A stretch of DNA of 64,000 nucleotides from Stropharia rugosoannulata (lineage: Eukaryota > Basidiomycota > Agaricomycetes > Agaricales > Strophariaceae), in the NCBI GenBank assembly GCA_028532985.1, contig JANCIK010000002.1:4302179-4366178 (forward strand). The letters run 5' to 3'. Every line of letters begins with the position of its first letter. The first letter of the stretch is position 1. The notes below the pieces were generated by a model. It saw only the letters and a list, made by a program, of their open reading frames with translations, did no database searches and was not told where the DNA came from. The translations under genes were made by a program, and so were the position numbers. Of this stretch, positions 34,759 to 45,846 are shown piece by piece.

Positions 34759-36662
34759 ATGTTCAAGGGAGCAAAAGCTGTTATAACAGGAGGGACCTTT
34801 ACTTATGTTGGTCGGAAAGTTGTGACTGGGTCCATAAAAGGTGTCGTGAGCTCTTATTATATCTAAGTGATTATATGCTAAGCTTTCAGATGGTTTCGAG
34901 CGATTACAGGACCGTGTTGCGAAGACAGCATTTCATAACTCTGCGCAGCGCCTCAATCCTCCTAGATGTCATACGAACACGCGCACGGCTCTAATACAAG
35001 AAGTAATGAGCTGGATCCGAGGAGAGAAAGGGCGAAACTCTTGGATACTATGGCTCACTGCTGCTGCTGGAGCTGGGAAGTCTGCGATATTTCAATCAGT
35101 CGCGGAACTGTGCGACATGGAAAGCATCCCATTAGCGACTTTCTTCTTCTTTCGGACGGACCCAACCCGCAATCACACAGATTCTCTTGTGGCTACACTT
35201 GCCTACCAGGTGGCTGTAGCCTTCCCGGAAGTACTTGGAGTAATCTCTCAGGCTGTCGAGAGAGACCCGCTCATATTCGAACGTTCACTGGAGTCTCAGA
35301 TGGATGCCCTCGTTATTGAACCACTGCACAATCTGGGATACCTCTCTACAGAATCTATTCTATACCAGCAATCGTTTGTGTTCATGATTGATGGGATAGA
35401 TGAGTGCGCTCACCGTGATGCTCAGGTGGATATTATCCGCACAATAGCAGAGATTGTGAAAGGCCGTAGTCTACCAATCGTGTTCTTGGTCTCTGCTCGC
35501 GGCGAACCCCATCTTACAATGGAGGTGAACAAGCTCGCCGCACAGGGTCTCGTCAAGCCTCTCCTCATGGATGAAAAGTATTCCCCCACAGCCGATATCA
35601 GACTTTTCATCAGCGATAAATTCACTGACATACAAGAGTATCACCCTTTCAAGGTCTTGATACCGCAGAACTGGCCCGCCCCCCATCAAGTTGACAACAT
35701 TGTCGCAAAATCTTCCGGACAGTTCATATACGCCTCAGTTATAATGCACTATCTATCTGCTGGAGGGCGCAGTCCAGTTCACTCGCTTGAAATTGTAGAA
35801 GGCGCACACCCTATACCGATCAATAACAACCCGTTCCTCAACTTGGATATGCTTTACGAGCAGATATTCTCGAACGTGGTTGATCTGGAGGCAACACTCT
35901 GTACGCTAGCATATTCCATTCTGACACCCAGCGCTAGCTCCCACCCTATGCATGAATATCTTAACTGGACGCCTTTAGCTGTCCAGATTGCATTGGCCGA
36001 CCTTCTATCCGTTGTCGATTTCAGGGACAATATTCTGACTTTCCTGCACGGGTCACTTCCTGATTATCTTACCGATAAAAACCGGTCACAGTCTTTTCAT
36101 ATTGACACAGGAAAGTGGAGTACTTACTTCGCCCTCCACTGGTTTAAACGGGATGCCCTCAGAAATGGTAAATATTCTATCCAGCTTATTCGATCCGCAC
36201 GTATATCTAACACCTAACCAGGGGATGATCAAATCCAGCTGGCACAGCTTACAGCATACTTGAAGCACTCGATTGCGACTCGGGAGCTATATGAAGAGAT
36301 TATCAGGTTTGAGCCAGGTTTACTGACAATAACAGACTCACTGGCCGAAGTTGATGTCGTTTCAGAGTTCTTGTCTGCTATTGATCAGCTAGTAAGTACA
36401 TACCTTCTAATCATCTAATGTACATGCAGATATTAACCTCGAGTCAATTCTGTAGCAATTTGACGACGGAAATAAAGCATATCATAATCAAGTTAAGAAG
36501 TTTGCGAAGGCCATGAAGTCGTCGTCAAATGATCTTGCCTACAGACAATTATCTACGCTACATCCTGAAAACAAGTCAAACGAGGGCGCCGTTGACAAAT
36601 GGACAAGAATTTTAGCAACTAGTACCTCTCGGTTTAGACTGAGGACCGTCAATCGTAGATAG
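34759..36662 (+). CDS. short NACHT-domain NLR-like ATPase, gene 1
   Basis: Four exons: 34759-34840, 34890-36167, 36222-36391 and 36456-36662; 578 aa. A short N-terminal motif AVITGGTFTYVGRK precedes a conserved linker (ERLQDRVAKTAFHNSAQR, then PPRCHTNTR). The NACHT ATPase follows, with P-loop TAAAGAGKSAI (about 84-94), FFFFR, Walker B FMIDGIDEC (192-200) and a sensor-like VFLVSARGEP. A winged-helix-like stretch (TFLHGSLPDYLTDKNRS) and ~130 further residues follow. There are no WD40, ankyrin or TPR repeats, so the usual sensor end is missing. Fungal NACHT proteins act in nonself recognition and cell death; the role here is inferred. Gene 2 at 47933 has the same four-exon layout with an identical 170-nt third exon. 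Confidence 0.88.
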
Positions 36663-36832
36663 TTGGTCGGACGTTGTACTATGTATAGTTTTTTTCTTCC
36701 CTTTTTAACAAAATGTGATTAATTCTTTTACCGAGATATAATATGCCCCAGTCTGTATTTAATATAAATGAGCTGTTTGTTTATAACATGAAAAAAATGA
36801 GACAGTACAACCGATGCTCGACTACTTCCAGT

Positions 36833-38362
36833 TCAGTACTCCACTGCAGATATCAAAGCACCCTCATCTTCGTCCCAAATTCTGCGATCGTCATCAGGCC
36901 ACAGCTGGGAGATTTTGCTTTTGTCTTGAACCTTTTCGCAAGCTTGACTGTTCCAGATGATTCGCGGAGACCCGGACCCACTACTTTGACGTTCAAGAAA
37001 CCACTGCGCATCTGCTGTCGATAGCAGCGGGACGTTTCCGGAGATCTCAACTCTATCCAGGCAGTTATCAAAATCGTCAGGCTCATATGCCTCAATCAAG
37101 AAGCGCAAGTCTACAGAGTCGAATTCATTGCAGTCATGGATAGTCAGCGAACGCAGATCGGGCAGTTCGAGTCCGTAATCCATGTCCTGGCAGAGCCAGT
37201 GAAAGAACCTATACGTCATGTTAGAACAGCGCTGAAGGAAAACGTGAGCGGCAGGAAATGCTCCAATGGCGTTATATATGGAATCCTCGTTGAACGGTTG
37301 AAGGTTATCTGACTGACGTATGTCGACAAGCTGCAGGATAAGGTTCCCGGCGTTGTAATGGCGATCAACACGAGAGCCCAGTTCGGGTATGTTGCAATTC
37401 CTTAGTGTAAGCGCGCGGAGAGATCGGCGGACAGAATGTGTACATCCGAAGAATGCGTACATGAAGTGCGGGGATACTGAGTCCAACGTCAGTTGCTGTA
37501 CTTTGAGGTCGTATGTTCTGGTATAGCGCTTGGAAGGTTGGTACCGAAGGGACAGATCAGACAGAGTGACGCGTTTGAATGCCCGCAGAAGCTCGAGAGC
37601 TTCAAGGAAGTCGGACAGGCATCGATCTTCGCTGTGTAACCAAAATGGTGCCTCGAATGCGAAGTGGGTCACTGTCAAGTGAGCCTGAATGTCGTGCTTG
37701 GTAGAGCACTCCAGCCGCCCCAGCCAGTTTGACCCTACCAAACAAAGTTGCATGAAGCTCCATCCTGGCACTGATACCTTCTCCAGAGAGGGGAACTGGA
37801 AGTTAGGGATTTCACTGACATCAGATCGGCCGAGAGTGATATAACCGTCTTGCTGCTGCTCTACATCGTATATCGTGCACGACAAGCGCAGTTCCGACAG
37901 GAAGGGGAGGTTACGCGTAAGTATCCGGGCGGCACAGGGAAGCGATGACTGAAATACGGGGTCGAACAGTATAATACTGCAATAGAAGAGAACACCATAG
38001 GTCTCCAGATGACTGAAAATCGCACGAGCTCGTGTGTTTTCAACTACGGAGGCATCGGCGGCTGTAGGTTCGACGCTGGAATAAACAGAAATCGCCATTA
38101 GGAACTCCTTCCCGCAATCCTTAGCGAACATGTCGAAGACCTTTAGAATGGGCATCGGGTCATCTGCGAGATCGACTGTAACCACCTTCAAGCACGGTGG
38201 AGATGAAAGTAGAATAGTTGACCAACGACAGCAACTATGGGCGATGTTGAAGGGAAAGTGGGCTTGTACAGGAATAGAGGGCGCATCGTGTGATGATATG
38301 CGTCTCAACTGTCGAAAGATTAAGTCCAGTATCTCGACCGGGAGGCTGTGAATGTCGAACAT
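36833..38362 (-). CDS. F-box protein, LRR-like (509 aa)
   Basis: A single uninterrupted exon. The N-terminus MFDIHSLPVEILDLIFRQLR begins an F-box (about 5-50, with SCCRWSTILLSSP), the Skp1-binding module of SCF ubiquitin ligases. The rest has irregular leucine-rich stretches (LRALTLRNCNIPEL, LRSLTIHDCNEFDSVDLRF), as in the very large agaricomycete F-box family, where they probably bind substrates. No signal peptide or membrane segment. Intact and intronless; the substrate is unknown. It is convergent with the NACHT gene (170 bp between stops). Confidence 0.85.
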   Translation of the reverse strand: MFDIHSLPVEILDLIFRQLRRISSHDAPSIPVQAHFPFNIAHSCCRWSTILLSSPPCLKVVTVDLADDPMPILKVFDMFAKDCGKEFLMAISVYSSVEPTAADASVVENTRARAIFSHLETYGVLFYCSIILFDPVFQSSLPCAARILTRNLPFLSELRLSCTIYDVEQQQDGYITLGRSDVSEIPNFQFPSLEKVSVPGWSFMQLCLVGSNWLGRLECSTKHDIQAHLTVTHFAFEAPFWLHSEDRCLSDFLEALELLRAFKRVTLSDLSLRYQPSKRYTRTYDLKVQQLTLDSVSPHFMYAFFGCTHSVRRSLRALTLRNCNIPELGSRVDRHYNAGNLILQLVDIRQSDNLQPFNEDSIYNAIGAFPAAHVFLQRCSNMTYRFFHWLCQDMDYGLELPDLRSLTIHDCNEFDSVDLRFLIEAYEPDDFDNCLDRVEISGNVPLLSTADAQWFLERQSSGSGSPRIIWNSQACEKVQDKSKISQLWPDDDRRIWDEDEGALISAVEY

Positions 38363-38733
38363 GAAGACGGGGGGGAAGGATTCAGTTGTCTAGTTCGAAC
38401 AAATAAATATGCAAAACGAAATGCTCAACACGAGAACAGCAATGCACAATTAATTGATTACTGTTGCGGCAATTCATTTCCGAGAAAGGCTGCTATTAAA
38501 CGAGGACTTCTAGGGGCAGAGACCGATCCACGAGGGGGTGTGAAGGCCACGTCGTTCATAGCTGCTTGAGTTGCATAACCGGGGCTCGGGGATCCCTCCA
38601 ATGCGAATTACCACAGAAATAAGTGCACTTTCTTTCAGAAAATCGGACTGGACGGAAGTGTTCTGAATTATATAGAGTGATAATAGTATTAACTATGAAA
38701 AACACAGCCGGACAGTACCAGAAAGTCCTGCGA
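38363..38733. other. intergenic, no gene seen
   Basis: Promoter of the F-box gene and 3' flank of the MPDU1-like gene. Nothing else recognised. Confidence 0.5.
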
Positions 38734-39766
38734 TTAGTCAACCTTCCTGGCCCACTTCCTCGTGCTCGCTGAGGAAGGGGTCCGGGGTGGAGGGGTCGAG
38801 ATAACGCGGGTAGGCGTCTCGGGTGTTGCAATTGTTGTTCCCCTGCTGGGAATCGGTGCATGCAATGTTGCTCCGGTGGTCGTCGCCTCCACGGGGACGG
38901 ACACAGGCTTCTCTGCGACACGTGGCTCGGCGTCAGCACCGGCCTTGCCCCAGAACATCCACAGCTGTGCCCCCAGGACGATATTGAGTATCAGGGCGAG
39001 CGCGAAGCCCGCAAGGACGAGGTTATCGCCAACTTCCTGGGCGGTCGTGAATAGCCTGGCCAGGCAGCCCGCGATTTGCGAGAACACGGCGAACGCGGAC
39101 AACTGACCAGTGCTCTGGGCGCGCTGGTTCTGTCTAATTTGAGGAATCTTGCTGAACAACGACAGAGGGATTGTGGTCAGCTGCAAGACCTGCAGAAGGT
39201 CCTTGGGTACGACGCTGAGCGCGAACGCAGTGGCACCAAGTCCAACACAGGCAGCGGCAGCAGACGACGAGGAGTTTCTTGACGACTTGGGACCATAGAC
39301 GATGATCAGGAGGGTGATGAGGGCGTTTTGGATGGTGAGGAAAAGATTCTCGCCATAGGTGGTGAAAGGAAACGCGTTTCGCACTGCATAAGCTAGAGTG
39401 ATTGTGTAGGAGAGTGTTTCGAGAATGTAGGCTTCTAGTGAGAGGCCTCGCGCAGATTTAGCAGATGTAACTGCACAGGTTTTAGTAGACGAGCGGTGAA
39501 TTGAAACAAAAACGAACTGAGGAGAATTTGAGGAATTTTGACGATGGACCCGCCTACAACAATTCCAATACCCAGACCCTTCGATAGTGAGTACTTCAAG
39601 CACTTCACATCGCCCAAGTTCAGGCTCTCGACCAGGGAAATGTAGCATTCCTAAAGCTAGGATTAATACAATGAACGGCTAGATATACAGCAGATCTAAC
39701 CTTGCCAATTATTGAGACGCCAAGGTCCTTAACGAACCATGGTAGATTTTGTGTGATAGATGTCAT
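38734..39766 (-). CDS. MPDU1-like PQ-loop membrane protein (Man-P-Dol utilization)
   Basis: Three exons: 39701-39766, 39518-39650 and 38734-39470; 311 aa. Start MTSITQNLPWFVKDLG, then ECYISLVE and CLKYSLSKGLGIGIVV, followed by the first PQ-loop VKIPQILLI and SARGLSLEAYILE. The second PQ-loop is SKIPQIRQN with STGQLSAF. About seven membrane segments, then a Thr/Pro-rich basic tail ending ARKVD. This is the MPDU1/Lec35 arrangement; the mammalian protein is an ER membrane protein needed for use of mannose-P-dolichol and glucose-P-dolichol in N-glycan, GPI and mannosylation pathways. The start codon lies directly beside the hydrophobin segmental duplication, whose left edge is about 39771. Confidence 0.9.
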
Positions 39767-40713
39767 AGAGATTCAGAATCAGCAGTCAAAGGAAGGGTAT
39801 ACTGTTCAAACGAACGGCGCTGACGATGGCAGTGGGTGGAAGGTGAAAGTGGATTCGCAGCAGAATCCGCCTCAATACATGCACGTGGCAACTTGAGTGA
39901 CTGAGTCACTGCCTGTTATGGAGTCACGCGGGTGGCCTCCGGGTTTCTTTTTTGTTCTAACCAAGTTTCAACCTACTTTCGAGAAGTAAACCCAAAATGA
40001 ACTCTCTCTGAACAGCATCTTCGCTCTGGAAGTCTGCCAATCGCGTCTTTATCACTACTCTGCTTGGTCATCCGAGTATCCGTCTTGTTCTCCTTCCAAA
40101 AATACAACGTCCGGGCCTCGAGACTTTGACGACTGAAGTACTGACGTTCCAACAACATTCTTGACCCACTCATAACTTGATTTTTTGGACGTCTCTGGGA
40201 ATTTCTAGTAAGAGGCTCTGATGCCTTACTGTCGCCGTCTATCTGGCTGCGACCGAGATCCAATTATAGAGCACCTCGACTTCCCAGCGATGTCAAGCGA
40301 CAACATATTACTGGTATCACAATTGAGCCCCTGAGCATGTGCCAGTATACACTGCCAATCGAAGAAGAGCCTCCAGACCATGTCGATATTGGTGCTACCT
40401 CTTTGCCTACAGATCAGACCAGACCGGGCCACAACGAGAATAAGAAGTTATAATCCTTGAAGGATGTTGAATCTGTCTGTCAATTTTTTTAAACCTACTG
40501 GCACGGGCCCCTGTCCACCGTGGCTCGCAGGCGATGCTACAATGGTAATCAATGGGACACATGTGCGTAACGGCGTACTAATACGTCGCATGAATTGTCT
40601 GCTATGATCGGAGTTCTCAGGGTGGACAACCAGCTTAGGACATGGATGTGGATATGTCCTTATTGCACTCCGTATGCGAAGGAATTTATGTGGATACCGT
40701 GCTCGTAAAATGG

Positions 40714-40720
40714 TATAAAA
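40714..40720 (+). promoter_or_regulatory. TATA box of hydrophobin 1
   Basis: TATAAAA 75 nt upstream of the start at 40789. The same GGTATAAAATG context is present before hydrophobin 2. Confidence 0.7.
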
Positions 40721-40788
40721 TGGATCTGTCTGCTACTCAATCGTCAGTCGAACCAGTGCTAACGTTCTACTACTTTCATCAAACAACA

Positions 40789-41360
40789 ATGCATTTCACC
40801 GCCGTCGTCGTTGCTTCTCTCCCCATCTTTGCTGCCGCCACCGCCATTCCTCAGGCACTCTCTCGTCGTGACTGCGACACTGGATCCCTTCAATGTTGCC
40901 AGTCGACTCAGACTGTAAGCCTCTATGTTCATCCGTTACGTTATAGCCAACTTACAACTGCCCGTACAATTAATAGGAGAGCTTGACCTCCCTCGCCTCG
41001 CTCGGCGGTCTTTTGGGAATTGCCCTCCCTCCTATTGCTGGTCTCGTTGGCCGTAAGTGCTGCATCCTATTTTTCATCCAACTTACAGTGCTAATATTGT
41101 ACTTGACTGCTAACTAGTTACCTGCAGCGGCATCACCGGTGTCGGAGTCGGTGGAACCTCCTGGTAATTGTGTCAATTCAACAAGCAAATCATAGTAAGC
41201 TGATGGATTCGTACAGCTCCGCGCAACCTGTTTGCTGCACCAACAACTCATTCGTAAGCACCTGGATTTACTTTATACGATCCTTGCTTGTTGCTCATTT
41301 CTTTCCTTTCAGAGCGGCGTTATTGCCCTCGGATGCACTCCTATCAACCTCAACCTGTAA
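40789..41360 (+). CDS. class I hydrophobin 1
   Basis: Five exons: 40789-40914, 40977-41052, 41118-41163, 41217-41253 and 41313-41360; 110 aa. Signal peptide to about residue 19 (MHFTAVVVASLPIFAAATA). Eight cysteines at 29, 36, 37, 70, 83, 89, 90 and 103 give C-X6-CC-X32-C-X12-C-X5-CC-X12-C, the class I pattern. The long hydrophobic stretch between Cys37 and Cys70 is Gly/Leu-rich. Secreted amphiphile that self-assembles at hydrophilic-hydrophobic interfaces and coats aerial hyphae and fruit-body surfaces. Exon lengths (126/76/46/37/48) are identical in all three hydrophobin genes of the window. Confidence 0.95.
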
Positions 41361-43927
41361 GCTTCGCGGTGAAGAGATAGCCTGGTGTGGCAGTGTCCGA
41401 TGAAGTCAATGTAGATCAGTCTCATCGTGTTCCATAAACTGCTTCCTTATGAATAAATAAATTTGACGGTTATTATGACAAGCCTGTTGAGCTTGTATCC
41501 CCTAAATCCATAGTCATTACTTATAGGGACCTCGGCGGTCAAACTGTGGCATCATATGACCGTGTATAGGCAGAAAGATGCCAAAAATGGTCAGACTGCT
41601 GAAGCTGAAGTCTATCCCCGTCCAATGACCTAGTAATGGTTTTAAAAAAGAAGGGGAGCACTTACCAGCGATATGCAACATCGCGCACTTGCGCAGTCGT
41701 TCAACCCCTCCAAGTGACTCATCCAAGTTGTCATAAACGCATATGCTATGTACCATACTCACCATTAATCTCGACATGCAGAGCACAACTGCTTCTCATT
41801 CGGCGCGCAGTCGTGTCATGCAGTGGAAGTGCAAGGCCGAGTCGTGCTGGAACATCTGTCGACACAGTGAGTGAGTGGTCAGTTCGTCCATTCGCAGACA
41901 TCGAATATTTGCGCCCCCCTCCCCCACTTTTGCATGAAAAGGGCGCGGTCACTCGGCGATCAAGAGGGCCTCATGTTATGACTTTATGATGTACTAGCGT
42001 TTCACGAAGCGTTCCAACCGAGACACTAGCTCTGGATTGAAAGAAGCATGCAAAAAGACACAGTGCGCGAATTTTCTGCATGCCGTAATAATAGTATCAT
42101 ATGTTTACATCTCTCCTTAACGGCTCATTATTTTTCGCACAAAGACGGTATGCCATCCGAATGCGATTAGCAGAATTATACAAGTTGTGACCTGGATGCG
42201 GACCACGAGAGAGCGCACACCCTTCCCGCATCCTCGTTCCGAAGGTTCTTGGTAATACACTAGAAATTGCAGAAAAACTACACCGACCATTACGGTACTG
42301 CTAATAATCTGATGCCCGCAAGCGAAGGGGTTTAAGTTAGCTTCGAGGTTATGAAGCTTGAAGATTGTATGTAGTGTGCGCCTGGATCAAGGCGTACATC
42401 ACGAAAGTACACACGTCCATAATTTCCCTTCGAATTACCTGTAGTATCTGAATGTGGGAGCCGCGAATGTGTCTGGAAGGATCTGCGAGGTAGGCTGAAT
42501 ATTCAGATGCGTATCTCAGTTCAAAAGGCGTCCAGATCTATTATATACTTTTAAGCCAGGTGAAAACCATGTTTGGAGTGTATCTTGCAGATATAAATTT
42601 CATAGTAGGAATTAGACCACGGGTAAGACAGGCGCAATGAGCATCTTGATAGTTATGAGGCACCTCCCAGCCGCTCTGAGCAGCATGGTCAATTTGGACG
42701 ACGAACATGTAATGCACGGGCCTGGGTCTAGACGATTGGGCGTTCAAACGTTCATTAGTAAGCGGTAAGTCGATGTCGTTCACCGGATTCGATCTGGACT
42801 GACCTGTGTCGGGATACTGTGCTGTTTGTTTGTCCTAGGTCGAGATGGCAGGCACCGCCCTTCAAACTGGTATATGGAGCTCTTCGGACAGACCAACGTA
42901 AGTAAGTGAGCTCGATCTCTAATGTACCTAAAAAATAAGCTGACCTAGCTTGTGTAACGCCTCGCAGACCTGCGCGCGATGCCAGGGACCTGGGGCTGGA
43001 CCGAGCATTGCATTGAGCACGTCGGCGCACTGCGTCATTTGCTGCCTGGCTGCGCTTGAAATCCTGGCCCGGCGCAGTTCACTGCGGCAAGATAGCCCAA
43101 GTACATACTTACACATGTTTATCGGCTTAACTGACGTACCTCGATGCAGTACCTTGGTATTCCGGGCAGGGACAGTGAAATGCTAAGTGAGTACGAGTTG
43201 TGCCTTTGTTGTACAGGCTCTGACGTCGTCAAGCACAGCGTCGAGACACATTATCCGCCGCATGTGCAGAAGCCTCGTGGAGGCCAGACGACTGAGCATC
43301 GCGCTATGTCACGGGGGATACCCTGTACATGAACTTAAGTTGCCCATCATGAATAGACGAGAATATGCTTGCCATTGTTACCATTGTGCAGAGCCTCGAG
43401 GTACGTATTCATTAAATTCCCATAAAGGTGGTGTCGTGCAACATGTGTAAGTACTTTCCGGTGCTGCCAGACATACCTTGCTGACGCACGCTGCTGTCAG
43501 ATGCACGAGGAGAGGGCAAACGTAGATGAACTAGAAAGTAAGTTTGTGTGTTTTTGTCAATACCAACTTGATTGAGCTTGTCGTTACTAATAGAAACAAC
43601 GTATTGCAACGCAACGTAAGGCTCCACATTGCGGACCACAATGGCACCTCTGCTACTCTGAGCTCGGCGTAAGCGCCCACAACTTTCATAAAGTCAGCGC
43701 AAAGACAACGAGCCCAATCAGAAGGCACTCACCTAGCAGAGCGCGGGGCACGCGCCTATGGCTCGGTGCACAACAACAGGCTTACTGATTCGCCTAGACC
43801 CCAGAGTGTCCGCCCCCGCCGAGAGTGGTACGACTGCGGTCGTCACCGCAGACATACCCACTGCACTTGCCCCGCTCGCGTGGGCGAGCAGTGCGTCGAC
43901 CGGATAGAGTCAGGAGCGAGCACAAGG
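41361..43927. other. stretch between hydrophobin duplicates, no gene resolved
   Basis: From 42845 to 43650 there are several intron-like GTAAGT...CAG intervals and short ORF pieces on both strands, but no combination gives a continuous frame that I trust. The rest is AT-rich with no recognised feature. Confidence 0.35.
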
Positions 43928-44069
43928 ATTCAGAACAGGATTCAAAGGAGGGGTTTATTAGTTCAAACGAACGGCGATGACGAAGGCAGTGGTTGCAAGT
44001 CAAAAGCGGTTTCTCAGCATAACTCACGGAACCGAGGCACTGCCTGTCAATTGATGTCACCGGGCTGGT

Positions 44070-44104
44070 CAGTCACTAGTCACTAGTCACTAGTCACTAG
44101 TCAC
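44070..44104 (+). repeat. 7-bp tandem repeat AGTCACT x5
   Basis: Five perfect head-to-tail AGTCACT units in unit B. The matching place in unit A has only scattered GAGTCAC motifs, so the array arose after the duplication. Confidence 0.85.
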
Positions 44105-44957
44105 CGGTTCACCGTTTGCCTGCATCAAGCCTCCTTTCAACTTGCTTCCAATTTGCTTCAACCTATTTCAATCAACTTTCAACAACTACACGCAAACTGA
44201 ACTTGTCTTGCTCTGGAAATCTGCCGAGCGCGTACTTGTTCCTATGTCATCCAATATCCGTCTTGTACTTAAATTGTTCTTTTTCCAATTACCAATAATT
44301 GCCTTCCAAATTTGTTCCAGGTGGCTTCCCAAAATATAACACGCAGGCATCGAAACTTCAACGTCCGACATTCCAGCAACGTTCGTACCCTGCTCTTGAC
44401 TTGCTCTTTCGGACCTCACTGAGAGTTTCAAGAGAACTTCCAGCGAGAAGTTCTGATGTCTGGCTGTCGACGTTCATCTGGCGACGACCAGTTCCAATTA
44501 TAGAGTACGACTTCCCAATCATGTCCGAAAGCCACAAACGAATGCATCCTACTGGCATCATCTCGGAGCTTGCGCTATGAGTGATTGATTGAAGTAAGAT
44601 CTCTTGTACAGGCTGTCGATCCTCTTACTCAAGAGACCAACGGAATTGGGAGGTTTGTGACGACAATTTAATTGCTCCGTCAAATTGTTTTCTTAACTTA
44701 TGGTGGCCCCTTTCTATTCTGGCTCATGCACTGATAATGATTGGGTACAGGCTTGTGTATAATGGCATGCCACACGGATTGCTGTCGCTACGTATTGGGC
44801 AATTACGAAGGTATGAATAACATGAATTGTGCCACAGATGTTCGGAGTTCTCAGGGTCGACACCGACCGACTCATCCCCTCGAGGACATTGGTGTGGATC
44901 CCTTTTGCTGGCTGCGTATGCGAAGGAATTTATGTGGATACCATGCCCGTAGAATGG

Positions 44958-44964
44958 TATAAAA
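44958..44964 (+). promoter_or_regulatory. TATA box of hydrophobin 2
   Basis: TATAAAA 76 nt upstream of the start at 45034, in the same context as hydrophobin 1. Confidence 0.7.
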
Positions 44965-45033
44965 TGCGTCTGTCTGCTTCTCAATAGTCAGTCGAACGAG
45001 TGCTAACGTTCTACTATTACTTTCATACCAACA

Positions 45034-45592
45034 ATGCATTTCACCGCCGTCGTCGTTGCCTCTCTCCCCATCTTTGCTGCCGCCACCGCCGCTCCTCAGG
45101 CACTCTCTCGTCGTGACTGCGACACTAGCAACCTTCAGTGCTGCCAGTCTACCCAAACTGTAAAGTTCTATGCCCAACTGTTACAGTATTCTTAAACTTA
45201 CAACGGCGCATACTATTAATAGGTCAACCCAACTTCCCTTGCTGTGCTCGGCGGTCTTCTGGGTTTAGTCCTTCCTGCCTTCACTGGTCTCGTTGGCCGT
45301 ATGTGCTATATCCTCTTTTCATAGCACTTTCCATCGTCACACCGTACTTCACTAGTTACCTGCAGCCCTCTCACGATTATTGGAGGCGGTGGATCCTCAT
45401 GGTAATTGTGTCAGTCTTACAAGCAAAATGTAGTAAGCTGATGTGTCTGCACAGCTCCGCTCAACCTGTTTGCTGCACCAACAACTCATTTGTACGCATT
45501 TACTTTGTACGATCATTGTTTCTTTCTTATTCCTTTCTTTTTAGAACGGCGCCATCGCCCTTGGATGCACTCCAGTCAACATCAACGTGTAA
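45034..45592 (+). CDS. class I hydrophobin 2
   Basis: Five exons: 45034-45159, 45223-45298, 45356-45401, 45455-45491 and 45545-45592; 110 aa. The signal peptide and first 40 residues are nearly identical to hydrophobin 1, with all eight cysteines at the same positions. Differences are concentrated in the central hydrophobic loop (VNPTSLAVLGGLLGLVLP against ESLTSLASLGGLLGIALP) and between Cys70 and Cys83 (SPLTIIGGGGSS). Product of the ~1.7-kb segmental duplication. Secreted surface-coating protein. Confidence 0.95.
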
Positions 45593-45846
45593 ACTTCGTG
45601 ATGGACGGATAATTTGGTGTGGTAGTGATCGATGAATGGCATGTCTAGTTAATGTAGCTCAGTCTCATCGTGTTGCTTAAGCTGCTTCCTCATAAATAAA
45701 TGGTCATTTTTGACGGTTATTTTAACACTACTGTTAGCTAAGCCTGTACAACACATCAGACTAGTATCTGATCCCAGAGGCATGATAACATACGAGAACA
45801 ACAATTTCAGAATGTCATCGAGATTAAACAAGTTCACCCAAAATGA

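Larger units (their letters stand above)
39771..41475 (+). repeat. segmental duplication unit A (carries hydrophobin 1)
   Basis: Diverged but clearly related to 43928-45721. Both start with ATTCAGAA..., share a TTCAAACGAACGGCG stretch and a long non-coding block, then a hydrophobin promoter, the gene and its 3' UTR up to TTGACGGTTATT. Confidence 0.8.
43928..45721 (+). repeat. segmental duplication unit B (carries hydrophobin 2)
   Basis: Counterpart of 39771-41475. The non-coding block at 44120-44560 matches 39970-40280 in order and orientation (shared CTCTGGAA.TCTGCC..CGCG and TTCCAGCAACGTT-like pieces). The unit is the same orientation, about 4.2 kb downstream. Confidence 0.8.

Noticed and set aside
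42845..43650. Possible multi-exon plus-strand gene with several GTAAGT/CAG intervals
   Set aside because: Joining the candidate exons gives early stops or wrong phases, and a minus-strand reading is equally plausible; reported only as an unresolved stretch.
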